From JAGQVA01 sp033764335 (GTDB lineage Bacteria; Bacteroidota; Bacteroidia; J057): DNA of 64,000 nt. Under the pieces are notes generated by a model. It saw nothing but the letters and a program-made list of their open reading frames with translations. It searched no databases and had not been told where the DNA came from. The translations under genes and the position numbers were made by a program. Numbering within the stretch: position 1 is the stretch's first letter; each line of letters starts with the position of its first letter. Below, piece after piece: positions 52,652 through 62,348 of the stretch. The DNA is taken from contig JANRJC010000010.1 in assembly GCA_033764335.1 (NCBI GenBank), positions 61,571 to 125,570 of the forward strand, given 5' to 3'.

Positions 52652-53959
52652 ATGAGTGGTATAGTAGCAATTGTAGGCAGGCCCAATGTAGGCAAATCAA
52701 CCCTCTTCAATCGGATGATCGAAGAGCGGAAAGCAATCGTGGATGATGTAAGCGGGGTCACCCGCGACCGCAATTACGGTAAGGCAGAGTGGATCGGTTA
52801 TGAATTTACCGTCATTGATACCGGCGGATATGTTCCGGCTTCCGAGGATGTTTTTGAAAAAGCAATCCGGGAGCAGGTTCACATTGCCATGGAAGAAGCA
52901 GATGTCCTGATTTTTATGGTGGATATCGCTGCCGGAGTTACCCCGTTGGATAAATCTTTTGCAAACCTGGTGCGAAGAAACCCCAAAAAGGTGATTCTCG
53001 CCGCCAATAAAGTGGATACCCCCAACCGGATTACCGAAAGTTTTGAGTTTTATGAACTGGGGCTGGGCGAAGTGATTCCGATTTCTGCCATTAATGGAAG
53101 TGGTACGGGCGAACTTATGGACGCGATTGTGGATGTTCTCCCCAAAGACAAACCATATAACGATAACGAGGGTATTCCCCGTTTTGCAATTGTCGGAAAA
53201 CCCAATGTGGGTAAATCCAGTCTCATAAATGCTCTTCTGGGAAAGGATGTCAATATCGTAACACCCATTGCCGGAACCACCCGCGACAGTACTGATACCC
53301 GATTTAATGCCTTCGGACAGGACATTATTCTGGTTGATACCGCCGGACTACGGAAAAAAGCAAAAATTCAGGAAAACCTTGAGTTTTACTCCACACTCCG
53401 CACCGTCAAAGCCATCGAAAGCTGTGATGTTGCCATTTTGCTCATTGACGCGAATCAAGGAATTGAAGCCCAGGATTTAGCGGTTTTTAGCTTGATTGTC
53501 AACAACAAAAAGGGGGTGGTCATCCTTGTGAATAAATGGGATCTTTTCGAAAAAGAAACCAACTCTGCCCGCGATTTTGAAAAAGTCATTCGGGAAAGAC
53601 TTGCACCTTTTAATGATGTACCCATTATTTTTGGCTCTGCGCTGACCAAACAAAGGCTCCTCAAAGTCCTCGAAGAAGCCACAGCCGTCTATCAAAATCT
53701 GGAGAAAAAAATTCCGACCAACGAGTTAAACGAAAAAATGCTCGATGCGATCAACCGGCACCATCCTCCCACATCCCGAGGACGGATTATCCGGATAAAA
53801 TATGTTACCCAGATTCAGGCCAAAGTCCCTACTTTTCTCTTTTTCACCAATCACCCCCAACACGTTCAGGAGTCTTACAAAAGATACCTTGAAAACCAAC
53901 TCCGGGAAAAATTTGGGTTTACCGGCGTACCGGTAAACCTCTTTTTCAGACAGAAATAA
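52652..53959 (+). CDS. der: GTPase Der (EngA)
   Basis: Two tandem GTPase domains are visible. G domain 1 has GRPNVGKSTLFNRM, DTGGY and NKVD; G domain 2 has GKPNVGKSSLINALLG, DTAGLRKK and NKWD. A C-terminal KH-like domain follows (RIIRIKYVTQIQAKVPTFLFFTNHP). Der is required for 50S subunit assembly. Length (435 aa) is standard. Confidence 0.94.
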   Translation: MSGIVAIVGRPNVGKSTLFNRMIEERKAIVDDVSGVTRDRNYGKAEWIGYEFTVIDTGGYVPASEDVFEKAIREQVHIAMEEADVLIFMVDIAAGVTPLDKSFANLVRRNPKKVILAANKVDTPNRITESFEFYELGLGEVIPISAINGSGTGELMDAIVDVLPKDKPYNDNEGIPRFAIVGKPNVGKSSLINALLGKDVNIVTPIAGTTRDSTDTRFNAFGQDIILVDTAGLRKKAKIQENLEFYSTLRTVKAIESCDVAILLIDANQGIEAQDLAVFSLIVNNKKGVVILVNKWDLFEKETNSARDFEKVIRERLAPFNDVPIIFGSALTKQRLLKVLEEATAVYQNLEKKIPTNELNEKMLDAINRHHPPTSRGRIIRIKYVTQIQAKVPTFLFFTNHPQHVQESYKRYLENQLREKFGFTGVPVNLFFRQK

Positions 53960-53974
53960 TTTCTTCGGTTTCTT

Positions 53975-56900
53975 TTAATTGCCTACTGCCGGAACTACCT
54001 GAACCCATTGTCCTCCCTGCCGGGCATTGATCGTAGGATCATACATAGCCGCAGTAGAAACGGTGGGTAAATAATATTTTCCGAGATAACTGGCGTTCAA
54101 CAAAATATGGAATGTTTTGGTGCTGGATCGCTTCAAATCATAAAAGGTATATACCCGGTCATCCCGAAAATCCTGAAATGTCGGAATCACTCCTCCTGAG
54201 CCGGAACCATCCATACGAGTATTATGGATTTCCCAGCCGGAGGGGAAAATCTGAGCTATAGCCATCTGCTCATAATCCATGGTTCCTGTATTTTTCACCA
54301 TCACTTTGGCAATAAAATCAGTACCCTGTTCAATTTTCGCAGGATTGAGCGTCAGCCCATCCATCGTGGTATAAGTAACTTTTATCTCCACCCCATTAGC
54401 CGCACGGGTTGTGTCTCCCTGCTGCGGGATTCCGTCCAGAATCAGGCGTGGATAAATCATCGCACCGCTTTTATTCTTGACCTCCAGCATTCCCTTTTTT
54501 ACGTCCGCCAATTCCACCTGCCATATCGGTGCATCCTCTGAAACCTCCTGCCATTTGCCCCCATCGAGTCTCCAGGCAAATTTCATTCGGGAAGAGGTAC
54601 TTCCCTCTCCGACATAACGAGCGATTGCTACCAGACAATAAGCAATCTCCTGGGTATTCAGTTCTTCTTCGGAACTCAATCGGTCTGAAATTGCTTTAAC
54701 CAATGCGCCCGCTTCTGCTTTCCTGTCCATTACACTCAACGCCTGCAAAATCACGGCCTGATCGCGCACGGTAGAACCAAAAGTGCCGTTTTGCTCTTTA
54801 TACTTTTTAGCATCTTTGCTCAAGGTTTTGGTCATTTGAATCGCCACTTCTTTCTGACCAGCCAGGTGATAAGCCGTTGCCAGATTCCAGAGAGCGGCTG
54901 CATACAGCCCGGTGTGCTGACGCATACGATTCATGGCCCCCAGTTCCGGCTGCCCGGCAAGCGCAAGCAAAAACAATCGGTAAGACTGCGTAAGGGCAGA
55001 GGCATCATCTCCTCCATTCCACTCCCTTGCCAGTGTCTGCTGATAACCTTTCCAGTTTTGCAGTAAATCCGCAGGCAGAGCATATCCCGCTTTTTCGGCT
55101 TCAAGCAGGAAGTGTCCGGCGTAATTTGTTCCCCACTCATTCACCTCTGACTGCCCCGGCCAATAGGCAAAACCACCTCCCGCTGTCTGAAATAGTTTGA
55201 GGCGATTTATACCGGCACGGATGTTTTTATCAACATCGGTTTTTTGCTCCGAAGAAAGTTTGAGCAGGCGGGTAAGATAGACTTGTGGGAAAATGCCGGA
55301 GGTCGTTTGCTCGATACATCCATAGGGATAATGTATCACATATTCCAGGCGATTGCCCAGACTTAAAGGCGGAATCGCCGACACTTCCACAACGCCATGA
55401 CTTGTGCCCCTCATGCCCAGTGGCTCAACCCCCTGCTCCCAGGTACCATTGGCCTCCAATACTTTGGCATATACATCGGTAACCCGTGGATTCGGTGTGC
55501 GAATTTCAATATCGGTTTCATAGGTTGCCACATACTCACCCGATTGTGCAGTAATTTTTACCGTCCCCTTTCCTAAGGTACTTAAAACAGACAACTTAAA
55601 ATTGGCCATTTTTTCACCCGTTTCAGAAAAACGAACCGTTTGCACTTCGTTTTCCTCGACGAGCATTTGTTTGCCGGTTTGTACCGTAACTTTTACCTCA
55701 CGGATATTGTCTTCAAGGGCAAATACCGTTACCGGCAACTGCACCTGCTCACCCGGTCCAAGCATACGGGGAAGAGATCCCAGTACCATAAGGGGTTTTT
55801 TCACAGTTGTACTTTTTTCAGCAGAACCATAAGCCCCCTGAGGTGAGCCGGCAACTACCATTGTGCGTACCGCCCCGACGTAGTTGGGCATGTCAATATT
55901 GTGAGTCTGTGTTTCTCCGGCTTTCAGTTCAAAAGGGCCGAGGAACTTAACCACCGGTTTAAACCGATCCGGTTTTTTGCCTTCCGGACCATCCGAATCT
56001 TCACTACCTCCGATGCTGAGCATACTTTTTATTTCCCCACCGAAAGCGCCAATCACATGATCAAATATATCCCAGGTTCTGACGTCTAATGCCTCGCGCT
56101 GGTAAAAAGTTTCCCAGGCGGAGGGCGTTTGAAAACGGGTAAGCCCCAGTAAACCCTCGTCCACGACGGCAAGGGTATAAGTCATGGGGGCGCCTTTTTG
56201 TTCGCTTACCTTAACGGCATATTGCGAGTTGGGCTCCAACTGATCCGGCATAACAATAACCGGTGTCAGGTGCGTAGCCGGGTCTTCGACCTTCAAAGGT
56301 ACAACTCCGTAAAGGCGAATCGGACGATCATTCAAGGTCTGAGCATGCGGCTGAAGCAGGGTCACATTGACATAAATATTCGGAGCCATATCAGCCGTTG
56401 TCGGAATAGAAAAGCGGGTGGTTCCCTCAACCGCATCTACCCAATATGCCTGGAGGACTTTTCGCCCCGTCTCAACACTCACCAGCGCCCGTCCCTGACC
56501 GCCGGAAGGAATACTCAGTTGAATATTTTCCCCCACTTTATACATTTCCTTATCCGCAGTAAAATTGAGCATCTGAGCGCCGCCCCGTTCGTTGTCGGTA
56601 GAACGCCCCGCCCAGCCGGGCCAGTCTATATATACAATTTTACCCGTAGCATGCCCATTTTTGTCCGTGATGCGAATCAGGTAGCGACCCCAGTCGGGGT
56701 ATTTTACATTCAACTTCCAAACGGCGGCGCCATTTACCGTTTTAACTTTGGCGGTCTGTAATTCATCTGCATTTACGGTTCCCTGATACGTACCGATATT
56801 ATCTTCGGATTTGTCCCACCACCATTTCCATTCAAGTTTATAAAATTTCACCTCAACTTCACTCGATACCGGTTTCCCTTCCTTGTCCAACGTTGCAATT

Positions 56901-59509
56901 TCGATATTGTGGTCGGTATCTGTCAGCAGCATTCCTCTTGCAGCATCTCCTTTGGGCGCTTTTACACCCACATACGTATCGTAAGGGTGAAAAGGCATGC
57001 TAAAACGATCGGTGCTGAAACCTCCGCCCGGCTCAAACACTTTTCCTTTAAAGTTGGCTACCAACATACCCGGAGCGTCGCTGTTGGCGGTAATTTTTGC
57101 GGGAATTTTTGCCAGGCCTGTTTCATTTAAGCTGCCTTCAAAAAGCGTTTTTTCTTCGGCAGAAAACTTTCTTATTGGATCGGTAAAGTTAAATTCCGAA
57201 TATTTAGGGAAAGATAATGGAGCGTCCTGAAGGGTCACTTTTACATCTGCCTTAAGGTTTTTGGCAATGGCTCCATGTAACCACTGGGCTTTCAGATTTG
57301 CCTCACGGGTAAAAGTCTGTTTGGATAGATACGGCACGCCAAAATCCAGTTCGAGTTTCAAACGATTCGGAACAATGGTTTCGACCTTTACCGATTGGGT
57401 AAAGGTTGATCCGCCGACTTTTACCCGGGCCAGATAATTGCCGGTAGCTGCATCCGGGGCCGTAGCCGTAGGAAAGGGGTAAAACCCTCCTACGCCTTCG
57501 GTTCTGACCATTTTTTCGACGACTTGTCCGCGAGGATCCAGCAGTTCAAATATCACCGGATGGCCCGCAGGCAGGCTTTTTTCTTTATCTTCCAGGATAA
57601 AAGTCAGGAAAATCGGATCGCCGGGACGCCATACGCCTCTTTCTCCATAAATATATCCTTTTACTCCCTGATGGTATTTTTGCCCCTGTGTGTCAAACCG
57701 GCTCATCGAAAGGGCCGATCCGTCATCCATTCGCAGGTATCCCCGCTGCTCGCCCATTTTGGCTATCATCAGATAGGGGGTCCGATCAAATTTTGCCCGA
57801 ACCATACCCTTGTCGTCGGTGGTAGCCGTTGTGATCAACTGATGCTGATAGTCGTAGATTTCGAGTTTGGCACCTGCGACGGGTTGAGTAGTCTTAAGAT
57901 TTGTAACGGCATAAAACGCACCGTGGCTCCCTTGTTTGGCGATAAGACCGAGGTCTGAGGCGAGAATGTTTCGTTTGGCAATTTTTTCAATATTGTAGTA
58001 GGCCTGTTTGCAGGGATCTTCACGGTCTTCGTAGTTTTCATAATAATAATCCCAGAAACTGTCTTCGGAACCTTCCACATAGGTAAACCAGCCTTCTTCC
58101 AACTCCAACATGTCCTTGTCCTTTTCCTGTGTTTCTTCACTACAGGTAAAATAGGCATACGACTTTCGGAAGCCCAGCGAAACTTCATAAATCGCCCCGG
58201 GGTCTGCACTGATGAGGCTACTCAGATCCAGCGAATGCCGGTTCCAGGTATTCAGGTCCAGCTCTTTGTTCTTGTCCAGGTCTATTCGCTTTTTAGCGAC
58301 CATCTGCCCTACCCGCTTCATTTCGCGACTGCCATCCAATTGATTTACCTGAAGAAACTGGGGAACATTTTTTTCAAATATTTTGATCACGCGCACATCC
58401 ACGGCTTTTAAGCCTACGGCTTCAAAAACCAGCGGAAGGCTATTTTCCGATTTGGGGAGAATGGTACCCTGTCCTACCAACCTTACCTCCGGTTTTACCT
58501 CGCTAAAAACCACGGTTTCCCGAAAAGGGATATTTAGTTTTTCATCATCAGCGCTCAGAATACCCGGCTCTACTTTGATCTCGGCGGATCCGGTTACGGC
58601 ACTGCGGGGATAAATTCGAATTTGGTTTGCATCAATGGCAAACCGCAGTCCGGTTTCGCCCATAGAAATCAACCCACTTAAATCCTGATTCTTTTTCACC
58701 GGATTTGAAAATTCCAGCACGATATAAGGATCAGGATTGTTGTATGTATAAGTTTGAATGGGGTAAAAACTTCCCAATGCAGGAACAGGAACTTTCTTTT
58801 CCCCCCGGCTGTCCACATTCAGCTTAGCGCCATTCCAGGAAAGGGCAATTTCATACGGTTTTTCTGAACGTTCAAGACTGTCCACCACAAAAGTATGTTC
58901 GTTGGCAGACTCTTTATGCAACCATTTGATTTTCAGGTCTTTATTTCCCAGGGAAGCTTTTAATATTTTTTCAATATTCTCCGAAGGTTCAAAGTCCACT
59001 GTTTTGACGATACCGGAAACCTGTTGCCAGTGAGGCTGCGAGTTGCCTAAGGGTCGAATTCCGGTAAGTTGTACGTCCAGATTTTGACGACGAGAGGCAA
59101 ACTGAAAAGGAAAAGTAGCCAGATCATCGGGGATTTCTTTGCCGATCATGCGCATATCCAGCGAAGCCCGATAAATAGTACCCGAAGGCAGAATTTCATC
59201 GGATTTAAACTCCAGAGTCCGGGTATCGAGCCACTGCGCTTTTCCTGATATGGAGGGAGAAAATGAAAAGGGAGATTCCTCCAGTATTTGCCCGACCTGA
59301 TCCTTTTCGATTATATCATAGGCAAATCGAATACGTACCGGAGAATTGCGACTAATCTCTCCGGCGGTATAAGCCGAAAGGTAATCGTTGAATCGGGGAT
59401 CGTAATGAGCAAACCGCTGCTGACTCTTATAAGAATAAAAGTAATAAATTCCACTTAGGAGAAGTACAAAAAGGCTGGAGGCAAGGATAATGAGAATTTT
59501 TTGTTTCAT
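53975..59509 (-). CDS. Bacterial alpha-2-macroglobulin family protein
   Basis: An N-terminal membrane anchor (KILIILASSLFVLLLSGIYYFY, no lipobox) precedes ~1,800 residues of macroglobulin-like domains. MG2-type sequences include KGYIYGERGVWRPGDPIFLTFILED. The thioester motif CIEQ at residues 1398-1401 (YPYGCIEQTTSG) suits the YfhM-type large class, where it traps proteases covalently. A helical thioester domain (WPGQSEVNEWGTNYAGHFLLEAEK) and a C-terminal receptor-like domain follow. The usual partner, a pbpC-type penicillin-binding protein gene, is not adjacent. It protects the periplasm against foreign proteases. Confidence 0.9.
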   Translation of the reverse strand: MKQKILIILASSLFVLLLSGIYYFYSYKSQQRFAHYDPRFNDYLSAYTAGEISRNSPVRIRFAYDIIEKDQVGQILEESPFSFSPSISGKAQWLDTRTLEFKSDEILPSGTIYRASLDMRMIGKEIPDDLATFPFQFASRRQNLDVQLTGIRPLGNSQPHWQQVSGIVKTVDFEPSENIEKILKASLGNKDLKIKWLHKESANEHTFVVDSLERSEKPYEIALSWNGAKLNVDSRGEKKVPVPALGSFYPIQTYTYNNPDPYIVLEFSNPVKKNQDLSGLISMGETGLRFAIDANQIRIYPRSAVTGSAEIKVEPGILSADDEKLNIPFRETVVFSEVKPEVRLVGQGTILPKSENSLPLVFEAVGLKAVDVRVIKIFEKNVPQFLQVNQLDGSREMKRVGQMVAKKRIDLDKNKELDLNTWNRHSLDLSSLISADPGAIYEVSLGFRKSYAYFTCSEETQEKDKDMLELEEGWFTYVEGSEDSFWDYYYENYEDREDPCKQAYYNIEKIAKRNILASDLGLIAKQGSHGAFYAVTNLKTTQPVAGAKLEIYDYQHQLITTATTDDKGMVRAKFDRTPYLMIAKMGEQRGYLRMDDGSALSMSRFDTQGQKYHQGVKGYIYGERGVWRPGDPIFLTFILEDKEKSLPAGHPVIFELLDPRGQVVEKMVRTEGVGGFYPFPTATAPDAATGNYLARVKVGGSTFTQSVKVETIVPNRLKLELDFGVPYLSKQTFTREANLKAQWLHGAIAKNLKADVKVTLQDAPLSFPKYSEFNFTDPIRKFSAEEKTLFEGSLNETGLAKIPAKITANSDAPGMLVANFKGKVFEPGGGFSTDRFSMPFHPYDTYVGVKAPKGDAARGMLLTDTDHNIEIATLDKEGKPVSSEVEVKFYKLEWKWWWDKSEDNIGTYQGTVNADELQTAKVKTVNGAAVWKLNVKYPDWGRYLIRITDKNGHATGKIVYIDWPGWAGRSTDNERGGAQMLNFTADKEMYKVGENIQLSIPSGGQGRALVSVETGRKVLQAYWVDAVEGTTRFSIPTTADMAPNIYVNVTLLQPHAQTLNDRPIRLYGVVPLKVEDPATHLTPVIVMPDQLEPNSQYAVKVSEQKGAPMTYTLAVVDEGLLGLTRFQTPSAWETFYQREALDVRTWDIFDHVIGAFGGEIKSMLSIGGSEDSDGPEGKKPDRFKPVVKFLGPFELKAGETQTHNIDMPNYVGAVRTMVVAGSPQGAYGSAEKSTTVKKPLMVLGSLPRMLGPGEQVQLPVTVFALEDNIREVKVTVQTGKQMLVEENEVQTVRFSETGEKMANFKLSVLSTLGKGTVKITAQSGEYVATYETDIEIRTPNPRVTDVYAKVLEANGTWEQGVEPLGMRGTSHGVVEVSAIPPLSLGNRLEYVIHYPYGCIEQTTSGIFPQVYLTRLLKLSSEQKTDVDKNIRAGINRLKLFQTAGGGFAYWPGQSEVNEWGTNYAGHFLLEAEKAGYALPADLLQNWKGYQQTLAREWNGGDDASALTQSYRLFLLALAGQPELGAMNRMRQHTGLYAAALWNLATAYHLAGQKEVAIQMTKTLSKDAKKYKEQNGTFGSTVRDQAVILQALSVMDRKAEAGALVKAISDRLSSEEELNTQEIAYCLVAIARYVGEGSTSSRMKFAWRLDGGKWQEVSEDAPIWQVELADVKKGMLEVKNKSGAMIYPRLILDGIPQQGDTTRAANGVEIKVTYTTMDGLTLNPAKIEQGTDFIAKVMVKNTGTMDYEQMAIAQIFPSGWEIHNTRMDGSGSGGVIPTFQDFRDDRVYTFYDLKRSSTKTFHILLNASYLGKYYLPTVSTAAMYDPTINARQGGQWVQVVPAVGN

Positions 59510-59544
59510 AGCCGGATTGGGGGTGAGCGTTTATGGATTTATTT

Positions 59545-60288
59545 TTATAACATTATTTCTGCAATCAGATAATCAGCCAATACCATACTCAGACAACTGT
59601 AAACCACTGCTTTTGTACTTGATGCGCCTACTTCCAAGGCCCCGCCCTGGGTATAAAAACCCTGGTAAGCGGATACCGTCGTAATGATCATACCAAAGGT
59701 AAAAGCTTTTACATACATAATTGCAACCTGATAGGGATCATAATAAGTTTGTACTCCGATGGCAAATTCCAGACTGGTTACCGCACCGGACATGTCGCCG
59801 GCAACCATTCCGCCGAGGTGCGCCAAAAAAGCGGAAACCGTCACCAAAATGGGAAGCGCAACAAGACCGGCAGCGATTTTGGGCAAAATAAGATATGCGC
59901 TGGAATTTATGCCCATTACTTCCAAAGCATCAATCTGTTCCGTAACTCGCATGGTGCCTATTTCCGAGGCAATTTTGGAGCCAATACGGCCGGCGAGAAT
60001 AAATGTAAGAACGGTGGGAGAAAGTTCAAGGAGAGTCGTTGCCGAAACAACCGAACCGATGATAGATTTGGGTACGAGACTGGTAACCAACTGATAGGCT
60101 GTCTGAAGAGTACTTACCGCCCCGATAAATACAGAAATGATCACCACGATGGTCATACTACCAATAATCATCGAAACCATCTCCGACATTGTAAGCCGGT
60201 AATAGACTCCAGGCTTTTCAAGGGTCTTAAACATTCCCCCTAAAAGCAGAAAATACCGACCGATATGGAACAACAGTTTGCTCAACAA
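59545..60288 (-). CDS. MlaE-family ABC permease
   Basis: The MlaE/YrbE permease core is clear: YRLTMSEMVSMIIGSMTIVVIISVFIGAV, TFILAGRIGSKIASEIGTMRVTEQIDALEVMGI and a C-terminal IMYVKAFTFGMIITTVSAYQGFYTQGGALEVG. It belongs to a retrograde phospholipid transporter (Mla). The start is uncertain: the frame opens at a GTG at 60393, but family length and an AGGGAG just before it favour the TTG at 60288. The ATPase (mlaF) and MCE-domain (mlaD) genes that usually follow are not here. Confidence 0.85.
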   Translation of the reverse strand: MLSKLLFHIGRYFLLLGGMFKTLEKPGVYYRLTMSEMVSMIIGSMTIVVIISVFIGAVSTLQTAYQLVTSLVPKSIIGSVVSATTLLELSPTVLTFILAGRIGSKIASEIGTMRVTEQIDALEVMGINSSAYLILPKIAAGLVALPILVTVSAFLAHLGGMVAGDMSGAVTSLEFAIGVQTYYDPYQVAIMYVKAFTFGMIITTVSAYQGFYTQGGALEVGASSTKAVVYSCLSMVLADYLIAEIML

Positions 60289-60512
60289 CTCCCTATTTGG
60301 TAAATGACGATGCCAAAAAAGCGAATATTGTGCAGGGAAACAACTGTAACTTTTATCGCTTTCATCATTATGCAAAAAAAAATGACACCCCACTTTTTGT
60401 CCAACCTAAACGCGGGTAATATCGTTAGAAAATGAAGATATATGAACTAAAAAAGCAACGGTTTCTGGTTATCATTAAGAAATAGTTCTGGTGGTTGTTT
60501 CCGTAATCAGTC

Positions 60513-60543
60513 TTGACAATGAATCACCATTTTTGTATTTTCC
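60513..60543 (+). promoter_or_regulatory. Promoter of the vWA-like gene
   Basis: A -33-like TTGA (60513-60516), exactly 19 bp and TATTTTCC (60536-60543) approximate the TTTG-N19-TAnnTTTG consensus. The region 60289-60623 otherwise contains only upstream sequence of the divergent mlaE gene. Confidence 0.4.
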
Positions 60544-60623
60544 AGTAATTAAATAATGATTCTGCGCGATTATCGTTATTTTTCTGTAAGAAGGCCCCAA
60601 ACACTCTACCCGGCAAAGAGACT

Positions 60624-61727
60624 ATGAAAAAAAATTGGATCATATTCTCCCTCATCTACCTGCTACTCAACCCTTTTACTCGGGCGGACGACCGGATTGT
60701 TTATGATAATATCAAGTGGAATACGTATGAACTTCCGTTCTATACTTTTGCCGAATATACCCCACAGGTAGCTCTTCGAATGGAATATGCGAAATTTGAA
60801 ATGTTAAACACGTCCGAGTGGGAAATACTTTCAAAGAAAAATGTTGCCTATGAAATTGATCTGGTCTTTACCAAATATCCCAAAAATATTGAAGAGTGGC
60901 GCACTAATTATTATCAATTACTGAATGATCGCCTTCTGACTTTATTTGCGTTGGACTCTTCCTTACAATCGCCTTCTATCCGGTGGAATATGATTCTTCA
61001 GACTCAGTGTATAACCGAAGAAGAAGCAAAAAAATACTTTCATGGTTTTGTAATTAAATACAGGCCCCGACAAGCACCGGTAATGGACGAGGTGGAAACC
61101 GCGGAACAGTTGAAAGACCTTATTGCTGGCAGAGCCACTACGCGGGACTCAACCGTTTTCCGGGTAATGGAGCGAAATCCTCAATGGAAAAACATGCTGG
61201 TTGTCGTGGACTGGACGGGTTCTATGTATAAATTTGGCGCACAGCTAGTACTCTGGTATAAACAAAATATTGACCGGGGTGAGCCCAAGGTTCGGCATTT
61301 CGTTTTTTTTAATGACGGCAACAGTAAAAAAACCTGGCAGAAAAAAACGGGACGTGCCGGGGGCGTTTACCGGTCAAAATCCGGTGAGTTGGAGGAGATC
61401 GTGGCTACCATGGAATACGTAATGAAAAAGGGCAACGGAGGAGATTCCCCGGAAAATGACCTTGAAGCCATTCTAACGGGTATTCAATATCTTGAAAATT
61501 TTGACGAAGTGATTTTAATTGCCGACAATAAAAGTGCGGTTCGGGATATAGAACTTCTGGATAAAATCCATCACCCCGTGAGAATTATTATTTGCGACCA
61601 AAAGCGGGGAAGTCCTGTACATCCCGATTATATCAAAATTGCACGGCAGACCGGAGGAAGTATCCATACCCTGCACAAAGACATTGACTATATGAAATCG
61701 CTTGACAAATCAACTTCTGGGTTGTAA
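60624..61727 (+). CDS. Secreted vWA-like domain protein
   Basis: A signal peptide (MKKNWIIFSLIYLLLNPFTRA) is followed by a ~170-residue N-terminal domain without known family. A von Willebrand A-like domain then starts at LVVVDWTGSMYKFGAQLVLWY, where DWTGSM is close to the MIDAS motif DxSxS. The later segments GNGGDSPENDLEAILTGIQYL and EVILIADNKSAVRDIELLD continue the Rossmann order. Such domains bind proteins through a metal ion. No partner is encoded nearby. Confidence 0.7.
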   Translation: MKKNWIIFSLIYLLLNPFTRADDRIVYDNIKWNTYELPFYTFAEYTPQVALRMEYAKFEMLNTSEWEILSKKNVAYEIDLVFTKYPKNIEEWRTNYYQLLNDRLLTLFALDSSLQSPSIRWNMILQTQCITEEEAKKYFHGFVIKYRPRQAPVMDEVETAEQLKDLIAGRATTRDSTVFRVMERNPQWKNMLVVVDWTGSMYKFGAQLVLWYKQNIDRGEPKVRHFVFFNDGNSKKTWQKKTGRAGGVYRSKSGELEEIVATMEYVMKKGNGGDSPENDLEAILTGIQYLENFDEVILIADNKSAVRDIELLDKIHHPVRIIICDQKRGSPVHPDYIKIARQTGGSIHTLHKDIDYMKSLDKSTSGL

Positions 61728-61765
61728 GCTTTGGTTTCGTGTATAAGAAAATGATTGAAAAAGTA

Positions 61766-61811
61766 TAAAAACAAAAGCGGGAACGCAATCTTTTGGATAG
61801 TGTTCCCGCTT
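61766..61811 (-). terminator. Hairpin with T tract ending the candidate RNA
   Basis: The stem 61775-61784 with 61802-61811 is followed on the minus strand by TTTTGTTTTTA. It faces the wrong way to end the vWA-like gene efficiently, so it suggests a minus-strand transcript from the gene-free region to its right. Confidence 0.6.
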
Positions 61812-62165
61812 CATTGCCAGTTCCCGTAGGATTACTGCCAATGTCAAGTTACAGTTATTGCGGCAGCCCTTCAATCGAAACTCCTACGAGTCTCAACCTT
61901 TAGGCGATCTGCGGAGATTTGCCATGCACTGAAGCCTTCTTGCGAAGTTGACATATCTTTGCAGAACAGTTATTTAGGATAGTCCCTCCTTTCCGGAACA
62001 ATGTGGCTCGCGCCTTGTCCGTCCAATGAGGTTTTTACATCCCGCGAAACAACTTCGGGCTAATATCAGTCAGACACTTCTTTTCAGTTGTATGCTGCTG
62101 TACCGGATACTACCTAACCACGCGTGGTCTGTTTAGCATCCCATCCCATAGGATTTTGCCAGAAA
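61775..62165 (-). ncRNA. Candidate structured RNA, unidentified
   Basis: No convincing protein is encoded in about 390 bp, but the minus strand is full of local hairpins. These include CTTC-GCAA-GAAG with a GNRA loop, GAGACTC-GTAG-GAGTTTC, GCCCGAA...TTCGCGGG and the palindrome ACCACGCGTGGT. A terminator ends it. A near -7 element, TAGATTTC, lies at 62162-62169. It lacks the marker sequences of tmRNA, RNase P RNA, 6S and SRP RNA. A decayed IS200/IS605-type tnpB 3' end with its guide RNA is an alternative: short frames such as SLDGQGASHIVPERRDYPK appear between stops. Confidence 0.35.
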
Positions 62166-62348
62166 TCTACTCTTCCTGTTTTGGTTATTCACCTGCCTGT
62201 TCAGAGAACTGCTCCAGAATTCTGCTTTTGGCAGGTTCTGTTTGTGAGTCGGGTTTCTTTAACCTGTCTTTTATCTCTCACTTGATGAATCTAATTTCGT
62301 CACCTATGGCAGTAAATCCAAATTTTTTCCCTAAGAATTATGAACAAG

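Noticed and set aside
61775..62165. tmRNA, RNase P RNA, 6S RNA or SRP RNA
   Set aside because: No tag-peptide frame or tRNA-like ends, no GAGGAAAGTCC or ACAGAA landmarks, no GGTCAGG-like SRP loop on either strand. It is kept as an unidentified candidate only.
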